Source: Epiperipatus broadwayi (taxonomy: Eukaryota > Onychophora > Udeonychophora > Euonychophora > Peripatidae). Taken from it: a stretch of 64,000 nt of DNA. Each line of letters starts with the position of its first letter. Position 1 is the stretch's first letter. Under the pieces are notes generated by a model. That model ran no database searches. It was given only the letters and a program-made list of their open reading frames with translations, and was not told where the DNA came from. The DNA lies in assembly GCA_028023455.1 (NCBI GenBank), contig JAQFVV010012446.1:6695501-6759500 (forward strand). Direction: 5' to 3'. Of the stretch, positions 41,301 through 56,300 are shown piece by piece. A program made the translations under genes and the position numbers.

Positions 41301-44300
41301 GATATTTTTTTAGTTTAATTAACCATTTATTTATCTTATAATATAAAATTACATACCTGCAGTGTTATAGCAATAGATGTGGAAAATTGATGATCTTCGC
41401 TACAAAACAGCTTATTTATAGAGATAATCTAAGACTGAAAATTGTAAGAGTGAATTTCCATTTATTAGATGTGATGAGTTGGACTATTTCCATCATCTAT
41501 GAGTGAATGTTGAATGTATAGAAAATTTTAAACTTTATTTAAACTTTCCAAGGTAGTTGTGGGGATAGGGTACTCCCACCGCTAGAGGCGCTGTTTCTGC
41601 ATAAACACGCAGAAGTATCCACAGTAGGGGCCAAAAGCAGCAATGCTTGTTTCAGCCGCTAGATGGCGCTTTTCACCATGCGTAAGCATGGGCACATTCC
41701 ACCACCTAGCTGGCACCAAAGCTGCCCACTTGGTGATGCTGGTTGCCATACATAAGCCCATTTAGCTTACGTCGTCTGCTACCAGCAACTATCAACTACC
41801 CTTTCCAAATACAAACAACTTGTTAGTAATAACACCAAATAGAAACACAGGTTAATAATTACACAACGTTCCGAGTAGTATTATTCTCCACTCTTCTTCA
41901 GGTGTTGCTGGCCTATATGCACAGTGACAATATTGACTTAGAAGTTTAATTCGCACCTTTAGATTCTTAAATATCGAATTTAAATGCAGACATTCTACCA
42001 ACTGAAGTATAGCTCAGTTGGTAGAGCGTTTGCCTTAAATTCGATATTCAAGAATCTTCTAAGCAAATATTGTCACTGTGCATATAGGCCAGCAACACCT
42101 GAAGAAGAGTGGAGAATAATACTACTCGAAACATTGTGTAATTACTAACCTGTGTTGTCTGTTTGTGTGTTATTACTAACAACTTGTTTGTATTTAGAAA
42201 GTTTAAATAAAGTTAAAAATTTTCTATACATTCACTCATTCTGAATTGGCATTTATCTCCAGTTTTATTTAATGATTATTTAACAATAAATACGGAATAT
42301 TGATGATCAAAACTATAAATAGCTTATTTGCCAAGATAATTTCCATTCCGCTACTCTAAGTCAAGATTATCATTTATTTCCAATTAATAATGTTTTAGAA
42401 TAGGGGTATCCAACCTTTTGGCATCTCTGGGCCACATTGAATAAAGAAGTAATTGTCTTGGGTCACACATTAAATATATGAACTTACTGAAAGCCGATAA
42501 GCCAAAAATGTCCAAATGCAATTTTCCTGATATTCCCTACAGATAAGCAAAAAAGTTCTTAAATAAAAGTCCTAAGTATGCAGTGACCCATTCAGGGAGT
42601 GGACTATCTGTACCCATTTGTATGATGATGTAAATAAATGTTATTCTTAGATTTGTAAAAATGCATGCAGACAGTAGTTTGGATAGTTTTAGAAATTAAT
42701 AAAAAGACGAACTGAGAGCATCAGAGGAGTAAGAAAGCAGAGTAGCGAGAGAGCCAGTGAATGGATGGAATTGTCAAGTTGATAGTAGTAATGTCTTCCC
42801 CAAAAAGGAAAAATGGCAGTGTTAATTTACAGTAGTATTTATAATTTAAAAGACGTTAATATATTGTCAGTTATGTAAATAGAAGACTGAAATAAATGAG
42901 AACTCTGCTGTAATTGTGTTAATGGAAAACAACTACGAGGAAAGGATACCCAAATGTAGATTTTAAAAGATAAGAGTTAACGCAAGTCTGAATAGATGGT
43001 CCGTAGTATTCATTCACAGAATGTAAGATGTATTCCCACATAACAAACTTGTTCAATGTATGTCCCACAGTTAAGGAATAATTATGGTTATTCTATTATT
43101 ATTTCATTTTTGTCATTTTATTAATATTCTTTTGTCATTGACATGGCTGGAATTATAGATCCCCCCCCCTCTATGAACACAGCAGAGAGTCTTAAAATCA
43201 TTGAGCAGGGTCCAAATTTGTGATCATTAATATAGAAAATGTACCTATCTAAGTAATAAAATATCATTGATATTGAAACAGTAAGGTCTGCTTTGCAGAT
43301 CTTCGTTTCACCTTTTCTCACCTATTTCCTACCCTCATACCTTAGTTTGAACCCCAATCTATCGTAGTGTGTCTGCAATACGCTTATATACCGAAACTCC
43401 CGCCTAATTTTAAACCACGAGTACAATGCTCGTATTATATATATAATTCATTCCCAAATAAATAAAATATTATGGATTATGTATATGTTCACATAATTTT
43501 GATTTATTAAAAAGTAGGTTATATAAGTTGTAATTGCGCACACACTATGATATGCATTTTAAAAACATATCAAAATTATAAATTGTTAATTAAAGTTATT
43601 TTGTTTGAATCTATTTACATATATATACTACCGTCGTAATATATTTTTGATTTAAAATAAAATTCATGTTCGTTTAATAAATAGATTCAAATATTGCAAT
43701 TTAAAAGTAAAATAATTTTCATTTAATTTAATAAAAGTCATTCCAAATATTTCTTTAAAATAAATGAGGGACAATAGTTTAATTAGTTAATATTATATAA
43801 GTTTATCTAAAAACAGCAGATGTCCACTTAAGCTTTTCTTTAATTAATAAAAGTAATTTTTAATTAAATCTAGTTTGTAATTCGGATGTCGACAGGGAAA
43901 GTAACAAGAAATTAATTAATGTTGAATTCCTTTAGACATTCGGATGATTTAATTACAGCTGATAAGTCCGATATATTTTTGTAATGCTCCAGGGCAGTTC
44001 TATTGTTAAAGTCTACTATAAAAAGAAGGGTTTTCTTTTGTTCTCCATTCTTCTAATGTTTCTAAGAGAAATCATTCTGAGGTCTAATGTTTAAAATTAT
44101 TGTAATAATTGGTAAATCTTGACATGACGGAGTAGAGTGCAAGAAGGCTATTTCTCTCCGAAATGGTCATATGCTGCCGTAGACCATCGGAAGTTATCAC
44201 ACAAGGAACCCCGGAACTGCTGCTGGTGTCAAAAATATGAACATTTCCAGATTTTGCTGTTAAATTATATAAAAACCTGCTGACCATAAATCTACCTAAA

Positions 44301-47300
44301 AATGCTTCTCCAGAGGTAACCTTAAATTAATCCAAGAGCTCTTGTGATAACTAACATACTATAGCTATTTTAAATTGTTTTCTTATATTTCACATAACGT
44401 CATTATGTACTTCTTTAAATATAATCAATATTTTGCTCTCTATTCTTGGGTTAATATTTTCTATTGATTAAGCTTTCTGTTATTTTATTATGATAATGTG
44501 TCAGAATCGTCTTTGACCGAGTGAATTATTCTTTTCGTTGAAACTAAGACGCCGCTATAAAGGCATATTTTAAATTTCTAAATAATTTCCAATTTTTATT
44601 ATCTTGCAAATCACTCGTTCGAGGGCGATTCTTTTCTTTAATATATAATATAATCACATAGTTTAAAATCTACATGTTATTGATTTTAATCTAATATGAG
44701 AGTATGTGCGAGGTCAATGATTAAATGTGTCCCCTAATGCATGATTGCGTATATAAATCTATACTTAATTTTCAAACCCGCAAGCATGCATTTTCCTATT
44801 TTAATTACCGTGTTCTACTTTAATTACAAAGTTCATCATTGACGTCGAGAATGTGCGGACCCTTTTTAAATGAATTTCTGGGAATTTGATTGGGCATTTC
44901 TCTTAATCCAAGTAAAACCCATTCAGTATGTTTTATATACACTAGTCTCATATTGCTGGTAAATGAATTGGTTGTTGAGACCGCTTTGTTTTACTTTTCC
45001 AAGGATTTTTTACATGGCTAAGTCCGTTATCTTCGCTTATTGCAGTTTCCAGGCAGAGTGTGTCCATAAATGACACACCTGGGAATTAAATGCAATCGTC
45101 ACCCAGTCGCTAAGTTTCGGCTGTTCATAAAATACTTTCCTACGGGTTAGTGGCGAGATGCCCTCCAAAAATCATTCCGGATATTCAATATTGTTTTTAT
45201 TTATTTTACAAAGCATCCGTGACTTAAATGTTTCACACCCTCCAACTTTAATAAATTCATTATCAGCAATACTGATCTCCCAACGCAACTCTATTATTAT
45301 TATTCTCAAATAAATGCCTTGATCACATTCCCACTTTGTTGCTTAGTAAGCTTTTGTCCGTGCTATTCTCGAAATCAATAAATATTTTATAACACTTAAT
45401 TTCAAATATTTTCTTAAACTTGTATAATTGCTCAAAGCACCTCGCACATGTTCCTATCTCATCAAGCACATTATCGTAATGCTATTAGCCTGAGGAATAG
45501 AATATATCACTTTGCTTTAAAACCTTTTGTCATTTATTGAAATATAATGCCAACAATTATTTAATACGCGTCCCTGTCTCATATAAGCAGACAGTGGCGT
45601 TATATATATAATTTATATGAATAAATTTTGTGAAATTATTTAAAACTAAATTTGATCTCTTATTTTATTTGATTCCTATCACTGTCTCAGTCTATATATA
45701 TATATTTTCTGCATTTCTTTTGTAAATCCATAGACGTTAATTAGCCACCCAAGCTTCTTTTAATATAGAGTTCTTTGTTTCTCCCTGACCACCAGGCACC
45801 GGTCAAAGGTTATACTAGTAGTAGTATCAGATGCGTTATCACGTAGGTGGCGCTGTGAAATTTGGGCTTTAGATTCGAACTTAGTATATCTAGAAGGCAA
45901 CCCCTCCTAGAATGTTCAGTTTCATGTCTGGGGTTTGAATTCTGCAGTGTGTTAGCGAGATAGACGATTCTGACTGTTACAATATATATATATTTTAATT
46001 ATAAAAGTAAAAGAGGCAGATATAAAGCTTGTCGGATATTTGACATTGTATTTGAATATGTCCATACACTTTAATCACATTGTGACACATAATCGCAAAA
46101 AAATCTCATAATGCTTTAAACAAGTTTACAATTTTGCATTGGCTGCATTCTTACCCATCTCGGCCCAATCTGGCTCTCAGGCTAACAGATTGCACATCTC
46201 AGATTTAGAGGAAATAAATGTATAAACTGAAGGAAAGAGAGTAGTACATATCAGATTTGCAAACAGCCGGGTAATACTTGCAGATATTGAAGCAAGTGTA
46301 CTGGCTAATGAGGCTGTCAAGAATCGGAGATAAAACTAACTCTAATAATACGAGAACTAGATGCTGAAGTTAAAATAACTAGGTGTGTTATTTAACTTTA
46401 TAAAAAAAATTAATTCTTTTAAATATTTTTTAAATTGTTTAAATTATTAATAATGTTGATAATAAAAAAAATTAGGATGGAAAATTGATACACTAATGAG
46501 AAAAAAAAACTAAACTGGCTTTAATTAGAGAATAAGATTGATTTAAAAATTATTAACAGTTTGTTAACTTTGATTATTAAAAAGAAAGAAAAACAATTGG
46601 AAACATGAGAATTGTGAAGTTTGAAAGAGATGGAAAAGGCTTATTTATACATCACAGTTAGGGGATTTTAATTACTAAAACGAGTGATTGGGAAATAAAC
46701 ATTTATTTATTAAGAAGATAAAAATCAGATTAGATATATTCTTAGAAGCAGAAAATTTAGAGATAATTGTAAATAGTTAAAAGAGGTGAGGGGAAAACAA
46801 AATTGGAACTGAAAACCGTAAATAGAATAAAATAATTAAATGGCTTTATTGCTCAGGATTTAATAAGATCGAGTAGCAGAAGGTGAAGATATAGGTACGA
46901 TCCATAGACCTTAAGTTCCAGAGTTTGCCACTTTAGCCCTGTACCAAATCACACAAAGTCGTAAACTAGAATCGATGGATAGATCAAAAGAGGGCTTAGA
47001 GAAAGTGACCTGAAGTGATTTTGTTTTATAACTACAGAAATTTTAAGTAGCAGTTCTCTTGGGACATAGTGTGTATAAACACACTGTATCCCAAGGGTAA
47101 GGTGACTGGTGTCTGCTTCTCTGTCCAAGCTCATTGCAGTTCTACCTCTGAATCAACACATACATTGCATAGCAACATAATTTAGATATTCACAAAAATT
47201 TTAAGGCACTAGCGTATCTGGATCATGAATTATGACATAAAATATGGCATTGTTTTTCATACCAATGACTCATGTTGGAACAACGAACTAACATTAAATT

Positions 47301-50300
47301 TTGTTTCAAATTGGGCAAAACTGGTACTGAAACATTTTGAATGAATCGACTGTATATGGCAGTGAAGCTATGAATCGCAAGAATGTTTTTGAGTTGTTTG
47401 CTTTGTTTTTGTCATGGCTGGAAGAGCATGAAGAGGATTCACAAAGATGTATAGTGTACTATCACATTTTATATTATAACTCATGATCTAGACATGCTAG
47501 CATCTTAAAATGTTTGTGGTCAGTAATTAAGCAATGCTACTGTATAATACATGTGTTGATTCAGAGATGGCGCTTTAGACAGTTTGAAGGGAATCATATC
47601 TTTATTGGAGCACAGTGTGTAAACAGAGGTGTAGATAATTTCTCTTTGCATGCAATAGTTCACTTTTTTCTTTTCTCAATAAAAATATGATTTAGAGAAT
47701 ATATTTAGAATTATATAGTCTTATGCCTTTTTGTAATAACATTTTCTTATTTAAGTATTTAGACTCAATCATTATTCAAAAAATGTAATTATAACTCTTA
47801 TTGCGATTCCTTCTAAGTCATATTTATATAACTAATATTTTTTTCAATTTGATTTAAATAAATGAACTCAACTCAAATACTATGCATCTGAAGTTTATTT
47901 TAAACCACACAGGCTGATTATCATTAATTGGAAAACTTGGGTTCAATCTCCATTTCGGATTCAGTGAATTTTTGGATATGCAGAAAATTACTGAAATACA
48001 AACCTGTATTTATTGGTAAAATGAAAAATGTTTAAAAATTATAAGTTAATATAACTTCAGCAAATAATCTTTAAAAATAAAAATAATTTTTTACTATTTA
48101 CATTTACCTCATTAGAGAAATTTTGTATCCGTAAATGACTGAAATTCAAATATGATGAAAAAGTTGTTCATTTTTTATATATCGTAAAAGTGATGGAAAA
48201 AACAAAAAAATGCATAAAAAGTTGCCTAGTTTATTACCTTATTGCTTTAAAATAATTAATAAAAGAAAAATACATTTAAATCCATTAGCTACTTATATTT
48301 ACTTGAAATTTTACATTACTAAGTAGTAAAAAAAATAATAATAAAAGTTGACATTTCTTTACGCACTTTTCAAAAACTAGTGTAATGTTCACTTCATGAA
48401 AAAACTGTTTCAGTTCACATTTTGAAAATAAAGAATTGCAAACTCTTTGGATTTATAAATTTGTGCAGAATTGGGAATAAAGAATACGATCGTGACTTTT
48501 TAACAATTCAACTTTATCGTAAAGAGAAATTACATTATATGATGTATTTCTAAGTAAGAATAGAATTATAAATTTTTCCATGGATATTAAAACTGTTATC
48601 TTTTTTTTTAATGAACTTTTTTTAGAATAAAATCAGTAACATTTTGATTTTGCTAATCATACAAAATTGCAAATAACTGTAGATTTTTATAACTTTTAGA
48701 TAAATTAAACTTTTTTAAAAAGTACATTATGTAAATGATACTGGTTTCCCATCTAGTGTTATATTAATGGCTGATGCAATCATTTTTGCCCATTACGGGG
48801 AATGTTTTTATTTCTTCTGACATAAAGAATTGAAAAAGCTGTATACTCCATAAGATTTATATATAAATTAAACTTTTTATATAAAAAAAAGTGTGTTATA
48901 TTACATTAAATGTTTTATGCAATCATGCTTGGACATTTTTGCCCCCAGGTTAATGAACTTTAAATGTAGCCTTGCAATTGTTTGTTTTGGGCTGTCATAT
49001 AGAATTGTAAATGCATGTGTATTTATACAGTTTACAATAAATTACATTTCATAGAAGATTGTGCAAATATTATATACTCTTTGATTACAAATTTTTAATT
49101 CGTTTAAACTGATATAAATCATTTAGAAGTTGCTGCCGTAGTTTGTTTTTGGTGTCTTTTGTTTTGAATATGATGTTCTAGCATGAAATGGTAAAAAAAA
49201 AAAAATATGATTTTATATGCTGTATACAATTAAAATTAACATATGTTAGAGATATTTGTATTACGAATGGATAAATATGTTTTGAACTGATTTTTAACTG
49301 TTAAACTTTTTCATTGATATATTAAGAGTTAGGATAATTGTAGTCTTTGTAAATGTTTTCACAACATCATGTTGGACAATTTAAAAGAATTTAAAAAATA
49401 AAAAGGATTCAAATTCATGCAGTTCAGATTAATACCTGTATCGTCTAAAGTTAGATATAAGGCAAAGTTTGCATATAATTATAATGTGTTATTAAGGTAC
49501 TCGTCAGTTATGCTCTAAAATGTCTCCCTTATTTTAAATTTTACAGATAAAGTGAGTAATAAATTAAGTAGAATCTATTATTTATTATATTAACATTTAC
49601 AATTGGCTTGCTTCAATGTTTCAAATGTTGGCTAAGTAAAGGGTTTATTCTGTATGTTAATTTTGTTAACTGTAGCCTGAGCGAACTTTTGGCTGATGAA
49701 AGTAGATTCATACAGTTAACAAAATTAACATAAGGAATAAACCTTTACTTAGCCAATGTTCAAAACGTTGAAGTAAACCAATTATGAATAGGATTAGGAA
49801 AAGGAGACTAACCTGAATATATCATATTAATATTTACTAAATAACAGTTTGAAAACATGGTGCCGTATAAATAAATAACTCGTTAAATAACAATGTTCAT
49901 GAATACATTTTATTACTTTTGTTGTTTTTTAATTGAGTGTGCTATAATTCCAAAATTTACATGAAAAAAAAATATATATATTTTCTATTTTTTACCTCAG
50001 CACAATAATTTAGAAGAGTGCGAAAAAAAATTGTACTTTTGAAAAGAGATGAAAATTTTTTTAATATTAATTATTTTTTGATCAAGAACAACTGTTCTAA
50101 CAAAAATGAGAATTGTAAGAGAGATTAATCTTTATTTTGTTTTTGACCATTTTTCTACAACCTATATTACATGTTTAAAGAAAAAAAGATTTTCGTAATT
50201 CATTTACAATAAATACTTAAAAATTTATACTGTATTTTACACGACCCAGCACTCTATCTCATATTACTGATACACTAGAACACATATATGTTGAAAAGAT

Positions 50301-53300
50301 AAATAATCACCAATATACATATTTCATGCTAAACCAGAAATCATCAGTTGGTCCATCTCCACACATATATGCTGTAAGTGCTCAGATATATATTAAGACA
50401 GCCAATCTTCATACTTTAATGGACAGGCTTCAATCCACTCTATACTCCAACTCTTCAATCGTCCATCCAATTGAAAATCTGATGATGGAACACTCAAAGG
50501 TCACCCTGAGGCCGAGATTCTTATCACACCTATGTTGGCCTAAAGTCAATCTGACCCCTCATGTACAGGACATAATCTATTTAATACATATACAAGGGAT
50601 GGGCAGAATCTCTACTATGTAATAACTGAAATACAGGCTTATTATATGCCTTATCAATATATGTAATGTATAGGGTATGAGCACAGATTTTCCCATGACC
50701 CTATCTCATATCATCAGATTTTTAATTGGATGGACGGTTGGAGTGTGGACTGGATTGAAGCCTGTCCATTAAAGTATGAATATTGGTTATCTTAATATGT
50801 ATCTAAGTACTTTTTGCTTATATGTGTAGAGATGATAATCTGGACCAACTGATGATTGCTGTTTTAGCATGAAATATAAATATTGGTGATTATTTATCTT
50901 TTCGACATATATGTGTTCAAGTGTATCAGCGATATGAGATAGAGTGGTAGGTCGTGTGAAAGTCTATGCTCATGTACCCTATATATTACATATATTGATA
51001 CAGGTAATAAGCCTATATTTCAGTTATTGTATTTTAGTAAGGTTTCATCAATTTCATGCTCTAGACCTGCACTCTGAAATAAAGATGTTTAAAACCGAAG
51101 AAATTCAAGAAGTAAAATATTTTGACTTTAATGATTTACCGCTTTCTAATTTTCAAAAGATAAAAGCAGATTGTGCAATGCATTCATTCATAATATTTTT
51201 TAAATACGATTTAGAAAACTGGAATACAGATGCTATCATTATTTATTTTTTGCAGATAGCAATGAGTATTTCTTAAAGATCATGATAAGGTTTTTATATA
51301 GATGGTCGAAATGATTATAAATTTTAAATTAAATATTAAATAATTAATTTTTTAAAAGCTGAATAAAAGAAACTCATCTATTTTGAAACCTACAACAATT
51401 CAAAATACTGTGGATCAGCTCTACATAAGAAGAAGGATTTGATACTATTATTCATCTGAAAATTTTTTACGTAGTCAAATTTTTTATCAATTATGCATTG
51501 TTAAATTCTTGTAATCTTGAATTAAATTTAAAACATTTTTTCTCACACAATATTAATTTTTTTTTTTTAAAGCTGAACAGAAGAAATTCACCTATTTGAA
51601 AAGTTACAACATTTCAAAATACTGCACAGGGGCCCCTGGTAATGAAATATTATCAGTTTATTCATTGGTACAGTAGTACATAGCTTCACGATACCTCTTC
51701 TTTAATTTCAAAGTTGAAAATCTAGATTATATTGCACTTTTTCATACAACTCAAAAAATATGATTGAGGTTAAGTATGCAAATAGTGTATTTTCACTTAA
51801 GTATACATCTAAGGGCCTCGTGTTTCCATAGTAACACATTTTCTTACCGTGCCTATAACTATCATTCAAACCATCTACAGATTATCTAACTACTTTTATC
51901 CAGAAAATAAAACAAGGAACAAAAACCTGAAAAGTGATTGCCTATGTGTGTGTGTGACCATGTGGAAGGAATTCAAACTATTTACCTAAGGTTTCTCATG
52001 GTTGATTTTTTTTTCTAGAGTTGTTTTCAGTTTTTTATGTATTTTTTATAAAGTAGTTTAGGTGTAATCCAATCTTCCAATTGCTCCCCCCCCCCAATTT
52101 TTTCAATAAGTATTTTTTCTTATATTTAATCTAAACTTTCATTTGTCTTTAAACAATTAAAATAATATTCTCATCATCATTTTTTTTTTCTGAATGTTGT
52201 TTGTATTATTGGCCGTTCTTTCATAATTTACTTTGTGATTAGAAGACGTATCTTATCGGGAAAAAATTTAAGTTGAATTTCGATAACAATTAAATGCTTT
52301 ATTTTTTAAATTGTTGCAAATTATTTTAATATGATAAATTCCTTTTTTTTTTCACTGTGAATGGTTATCGCAGAGCTGCTGAAATGTCTGATGAAACTCG
52401 AAGATTACGTCCACCTCGATATATTTGTCAGGACCATATCATCCGTCCCTACAGTATTCATGAAGCTGAAGGAAATCAGATTTTACAAGTGATTGTTTCT
52501 CTCTTTTTTTTATTTAGTAGATGATGATGATGATGATGATGTAGATTATTTGATTTTTTTTTTTTTTAATTTTTATTTATAGGAAGTTGAAAAAGGTAAA
52601 TATGCGAATACTGATGTCTACTTTGCTCACGTAGTAGTGACAACAGATGGGAAAATTATATTCCTCGTTACAGATAAGTATGTCCTTTATTTCATTTGTT
52701 CATATACTCACGTATTAATAAAGTTGTTTAAATTTTTTTTAAACTATAAATATTTTATGTAATTAATGTTTATTTAGACTATGTACTTGAATCCAGCTTC
52801 AGTATTGATTTTAATTTGGTCAGTGGTTGCTGGGTGTGAATATTTTGTAAACTTTTGTTTGTTTTTATGTTCGATCTCAGAAATGGTTAGCTTATTATGA
52901 ATATTTTGACTCCAGATTAACATTAACTCTGAATAAAATACATTAAAACATTTTGTTATTAAGTTTAAAACTGCAGTGTGTCTCAGTCAAAAAATGACTG
53001 GTAATTGGCTATTTCTCTATCTCTCTGATCTGCCTGAAGCACTCTTTCCATATTGATGCATGGATTATGTAGTAATATCATTTAGCTATTCAGCATCAAA
53101 ATTTTAAAGCACTTATTTTGTCTGAATCAGAATCTGCAACATAAAATGTGGCAGTATGTTTTGTACTAAATCCATGATGAAATAATGTGCTAAGCATTAA
53201 ATTTCGTTTTAATTTGGGAATGTTTAAAATGATTCAAATTGTGTCCAGCAGCGAAGACAGGAGTTGGGAAAATGTTTACAAACAGTTTGCAAGATTTTGT

Positions 53301-56300
53301 AATAATAGGGAGAGAATCGAAGACTACCCACAAAGATACGAAACACACTGTTGAATTTCATGTTATAGTTTGTGATCTAAACACGTTAGTGCCTTAAAAT
53401 TTTTATGGTGAGTAGTTAAACTATGTCACTACATAACACAGGCATTGATTCAGAGATGGTGCTGCAGGCGAGAGAATAAGTCACTTTTTTATCGGGCCAT
53501 TGAATAAATATATTGTACCGGGTTCGAATATGAGTCGTTAGGCAGAGAAGAACATACTCAGAGAGTATGTATGTCCAAACGATAGCTGTAAAATATATAA
53601 CTAGCATTACATTTCCAACACGCATTAGCCAGCGTGGTGAGTTTATTGGCTTTTTACCTCTGAGTTTAAGATCAAGAAACACCATGGTCTTTCTTCTCAG
53701 TGCCTGATAAGGCAGAATGAATGTTTGTGTAAATGATAAAGATTTTTCCCAATTATACAATTATGACAGACAAAAATAAAGCATGGCCCTTAATCCCAGG
53801 AGGCTGTAAAGTCACCAACCAAGGCAGCGGTTGGTGGCCGAAGGCGGAGGGTGCTAAGAATATCCTGGAGGCGGACCCAGGCTGCCATTTGATGACGACT
53901 TTTTATTTAGGTACTTACAACTGCAGATCACTTTCAAGTGAAGGAAGATTGCAAGAATTAGAAGAAGAACTCTCTTATATTAAATGGGATATTATTGGAC
54001 TTTGTGAAGTTAGAAGAAAAGGTGAAGAGACAATTGATTTAAAAAGTGGACATATGCTCTATTATAAAGGCACAAATATTGGAAATACAAGTGGAGTAGG
54101 ATTCATTATAAATAAAAAGTGGAAGAACAATATTGTGGAGATTGATGGTGTATCAGACAGAGTGGCAAGATTAGTTATACAACTTAATAGCAGATATCAA
54201 ATGCAGATAATTCAGGTTTATGCCCCAACAAGTTTTTGTAATGATGAAGTAGTAGAAGATTTTTATATGGATGTACAAAAGGCTTTTGATCAGAGTAAAC
54301 AACATTTTAAAATTGTTATGGGAGATTTTAATGCTAGAATTGGTAAACAAATGAAAGATGAAAGTGTTGTAGGTAATTTTGGTTATGGTAATAGAAATGA
54401 GAGAGGACATAGACTTGTGGAGTTTGCAGAGAAGGAAAAACTTTATATTATGAATTCTTTTTTTGAGAAAAATGTTAGAAGGAAATGGACATGGAAGCAT
54501 CCAAATGAAGGTACAGCAGAATTGGATTATATTTTGACTAACAGGAAATACATATTTCAAGATTGTAATGTTCTTAATAAATTTAACACAGGAAGTGATC
54601 ATCGATTAGTAAGGGATAAGATACATGTTAATGTAAAACTGGAGAGACAAAAATTATTAAGGAAAACTATATTTACAGTTGATATTCCTAATCTTCAGAA
54701 ACATTCTAATGAATTTAAATTAGAACTTACAAATCGGTTTCAAGTATTAGTAGATTTTGAACATGATTCAGATTTGAATGAAATTAATATGAAAATAACT
54801 GATACACTTTTAAAAACTGCAACAAAGATAGCTGGTAGAAAAAAGCAGCAATTGACTAATAAAATTTCTACTGAGACTAGAGAACTTATGAAGAAAAGAA
54901 GGAATATGAAGATATGCAAGAATGATGCATTAAAAAGAATTGAATATCTCAAATTTTGTAAAATGGTGCGGAAAAGAGTTGAAAATGATATAAGAAAGTA
55001 TAACTGTGAACTAGCAAGAAAAGCTGTAGAAGAAAATAAAAGTCTTAAGAATGTAAAACAACATTTTGGTATTGGTAGGAAATTTATATCTGCAATAAGG
55101 AAAAAAGATGGAATTATTACTAAAAAGAGGGATGACATGAAATTGGTAGAAGATTTTTATCAAGAATTATATAGTAATAAAGAACAAGTACCTCCTATAT
55201 CTATTACATCTTCCGAATTGCTCAGAATTTTAAATGAAGAAGTGAGAAATGCAATTAAATGTATGAAAAAAGGAAAGGCTCCAGGTAATGATGGAATTAT
55301 AATTGATATATTAAAAGAAGCAGGTGAAGAAACAGAAAAAATATTAGCAAAGTTATATACCAAATGTCTAAATGATAAAGATGTACCCGATGATTGGAAG
55401 AATGCAGTAATAATATTAATATTTAAAAAAGGTGATAAAGAAGATATTAGAAATTACAGACCTATCAGTCTTTTATCAGTTTTATATAAAAATTTTACCA
55501 AGATAATTACAACTCGTCTACAGAGAATCTTGGATTTTCACCAACCAAGAGAACAAGCTGGATTTAAAAGTGGTTTTAGTACAGTAGATCATATTCAAGT
55601 ATTGAGAGAAGTTATAGAAAGGACAAATGAATATGAGTTGTCATTATGTTTTGGATTTGTAGATTATGAAAAGGCATTTGATTCTATAAACATTTCTTCA
55701 GTGATTAAAGCATTGGATCATCAAGGTATAGATCCAGGATATTGTCATATTTTAAAGAATATTTATAAAAATGCAACAGCAACAATTAGATTACATAATG
55801 ATACTGGGAAAGTCAACATTGAGAAAGATGTAAGACAAGGTGACTCCATATCTCCAAAACTTTTTACAGCAGTGCTGCAAGAAGTATTTTGTGGATTAAA
55901 ATGGGAAACTAAAGGAGTGAAAGTAAATGGAGATTATTTAAGTCATTTAGATTTCGCAGATGATGTAGTTGTTTTTGCAAATAATGCTTCGGAGCTGCAG
56001 GAAATGTTGCAGGAGTTATCAGATGAAAGTAGGACTAAAGATAAATGTTAAAAAGACTAAAGTAATGTTTAATCAATTTGCTCAAAATATGAAAATAAAG
56101 ATTGATTATGATGAATTAGAAGAAGTTAAGAGTTACAAAATGTCAGATTATTAATACAGATGGAAACATAATAGAGGAAATTAATCACAGAATTAAACTT
56201 GGTTGGAGTGCTTTTGGTAGAAATAACTTGATATTAAAAGGAAATATGCCTATGTGTTTGAAAAGAAAGGTTTTTAACAAATGTGTTTTACCAGTTCTTA

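Noticed and set aside
42009-42080. tRNA gene starting TAGCTCAGTTGGTAGAGC
   Set aside because: The D arm is good but there is no anticodon stem or T arm downstream; it is the head of a SINE.
42100-42140. Hammerhead ribozyme core (CTGAAGA ... GAAAC) in SINE tails
   Set aside because: There is one extra A between the CUGANGA-like core and stem II, and the sequence upstream cannot form stem III with the bases after GAAA. The shared hairpin is kept as a finding without the ribozyme claim.
54171-55363. Minus-strand frames of 67-143 codons
   Set aside because: Complements of the RTE coding frame; no independent coding evidence.
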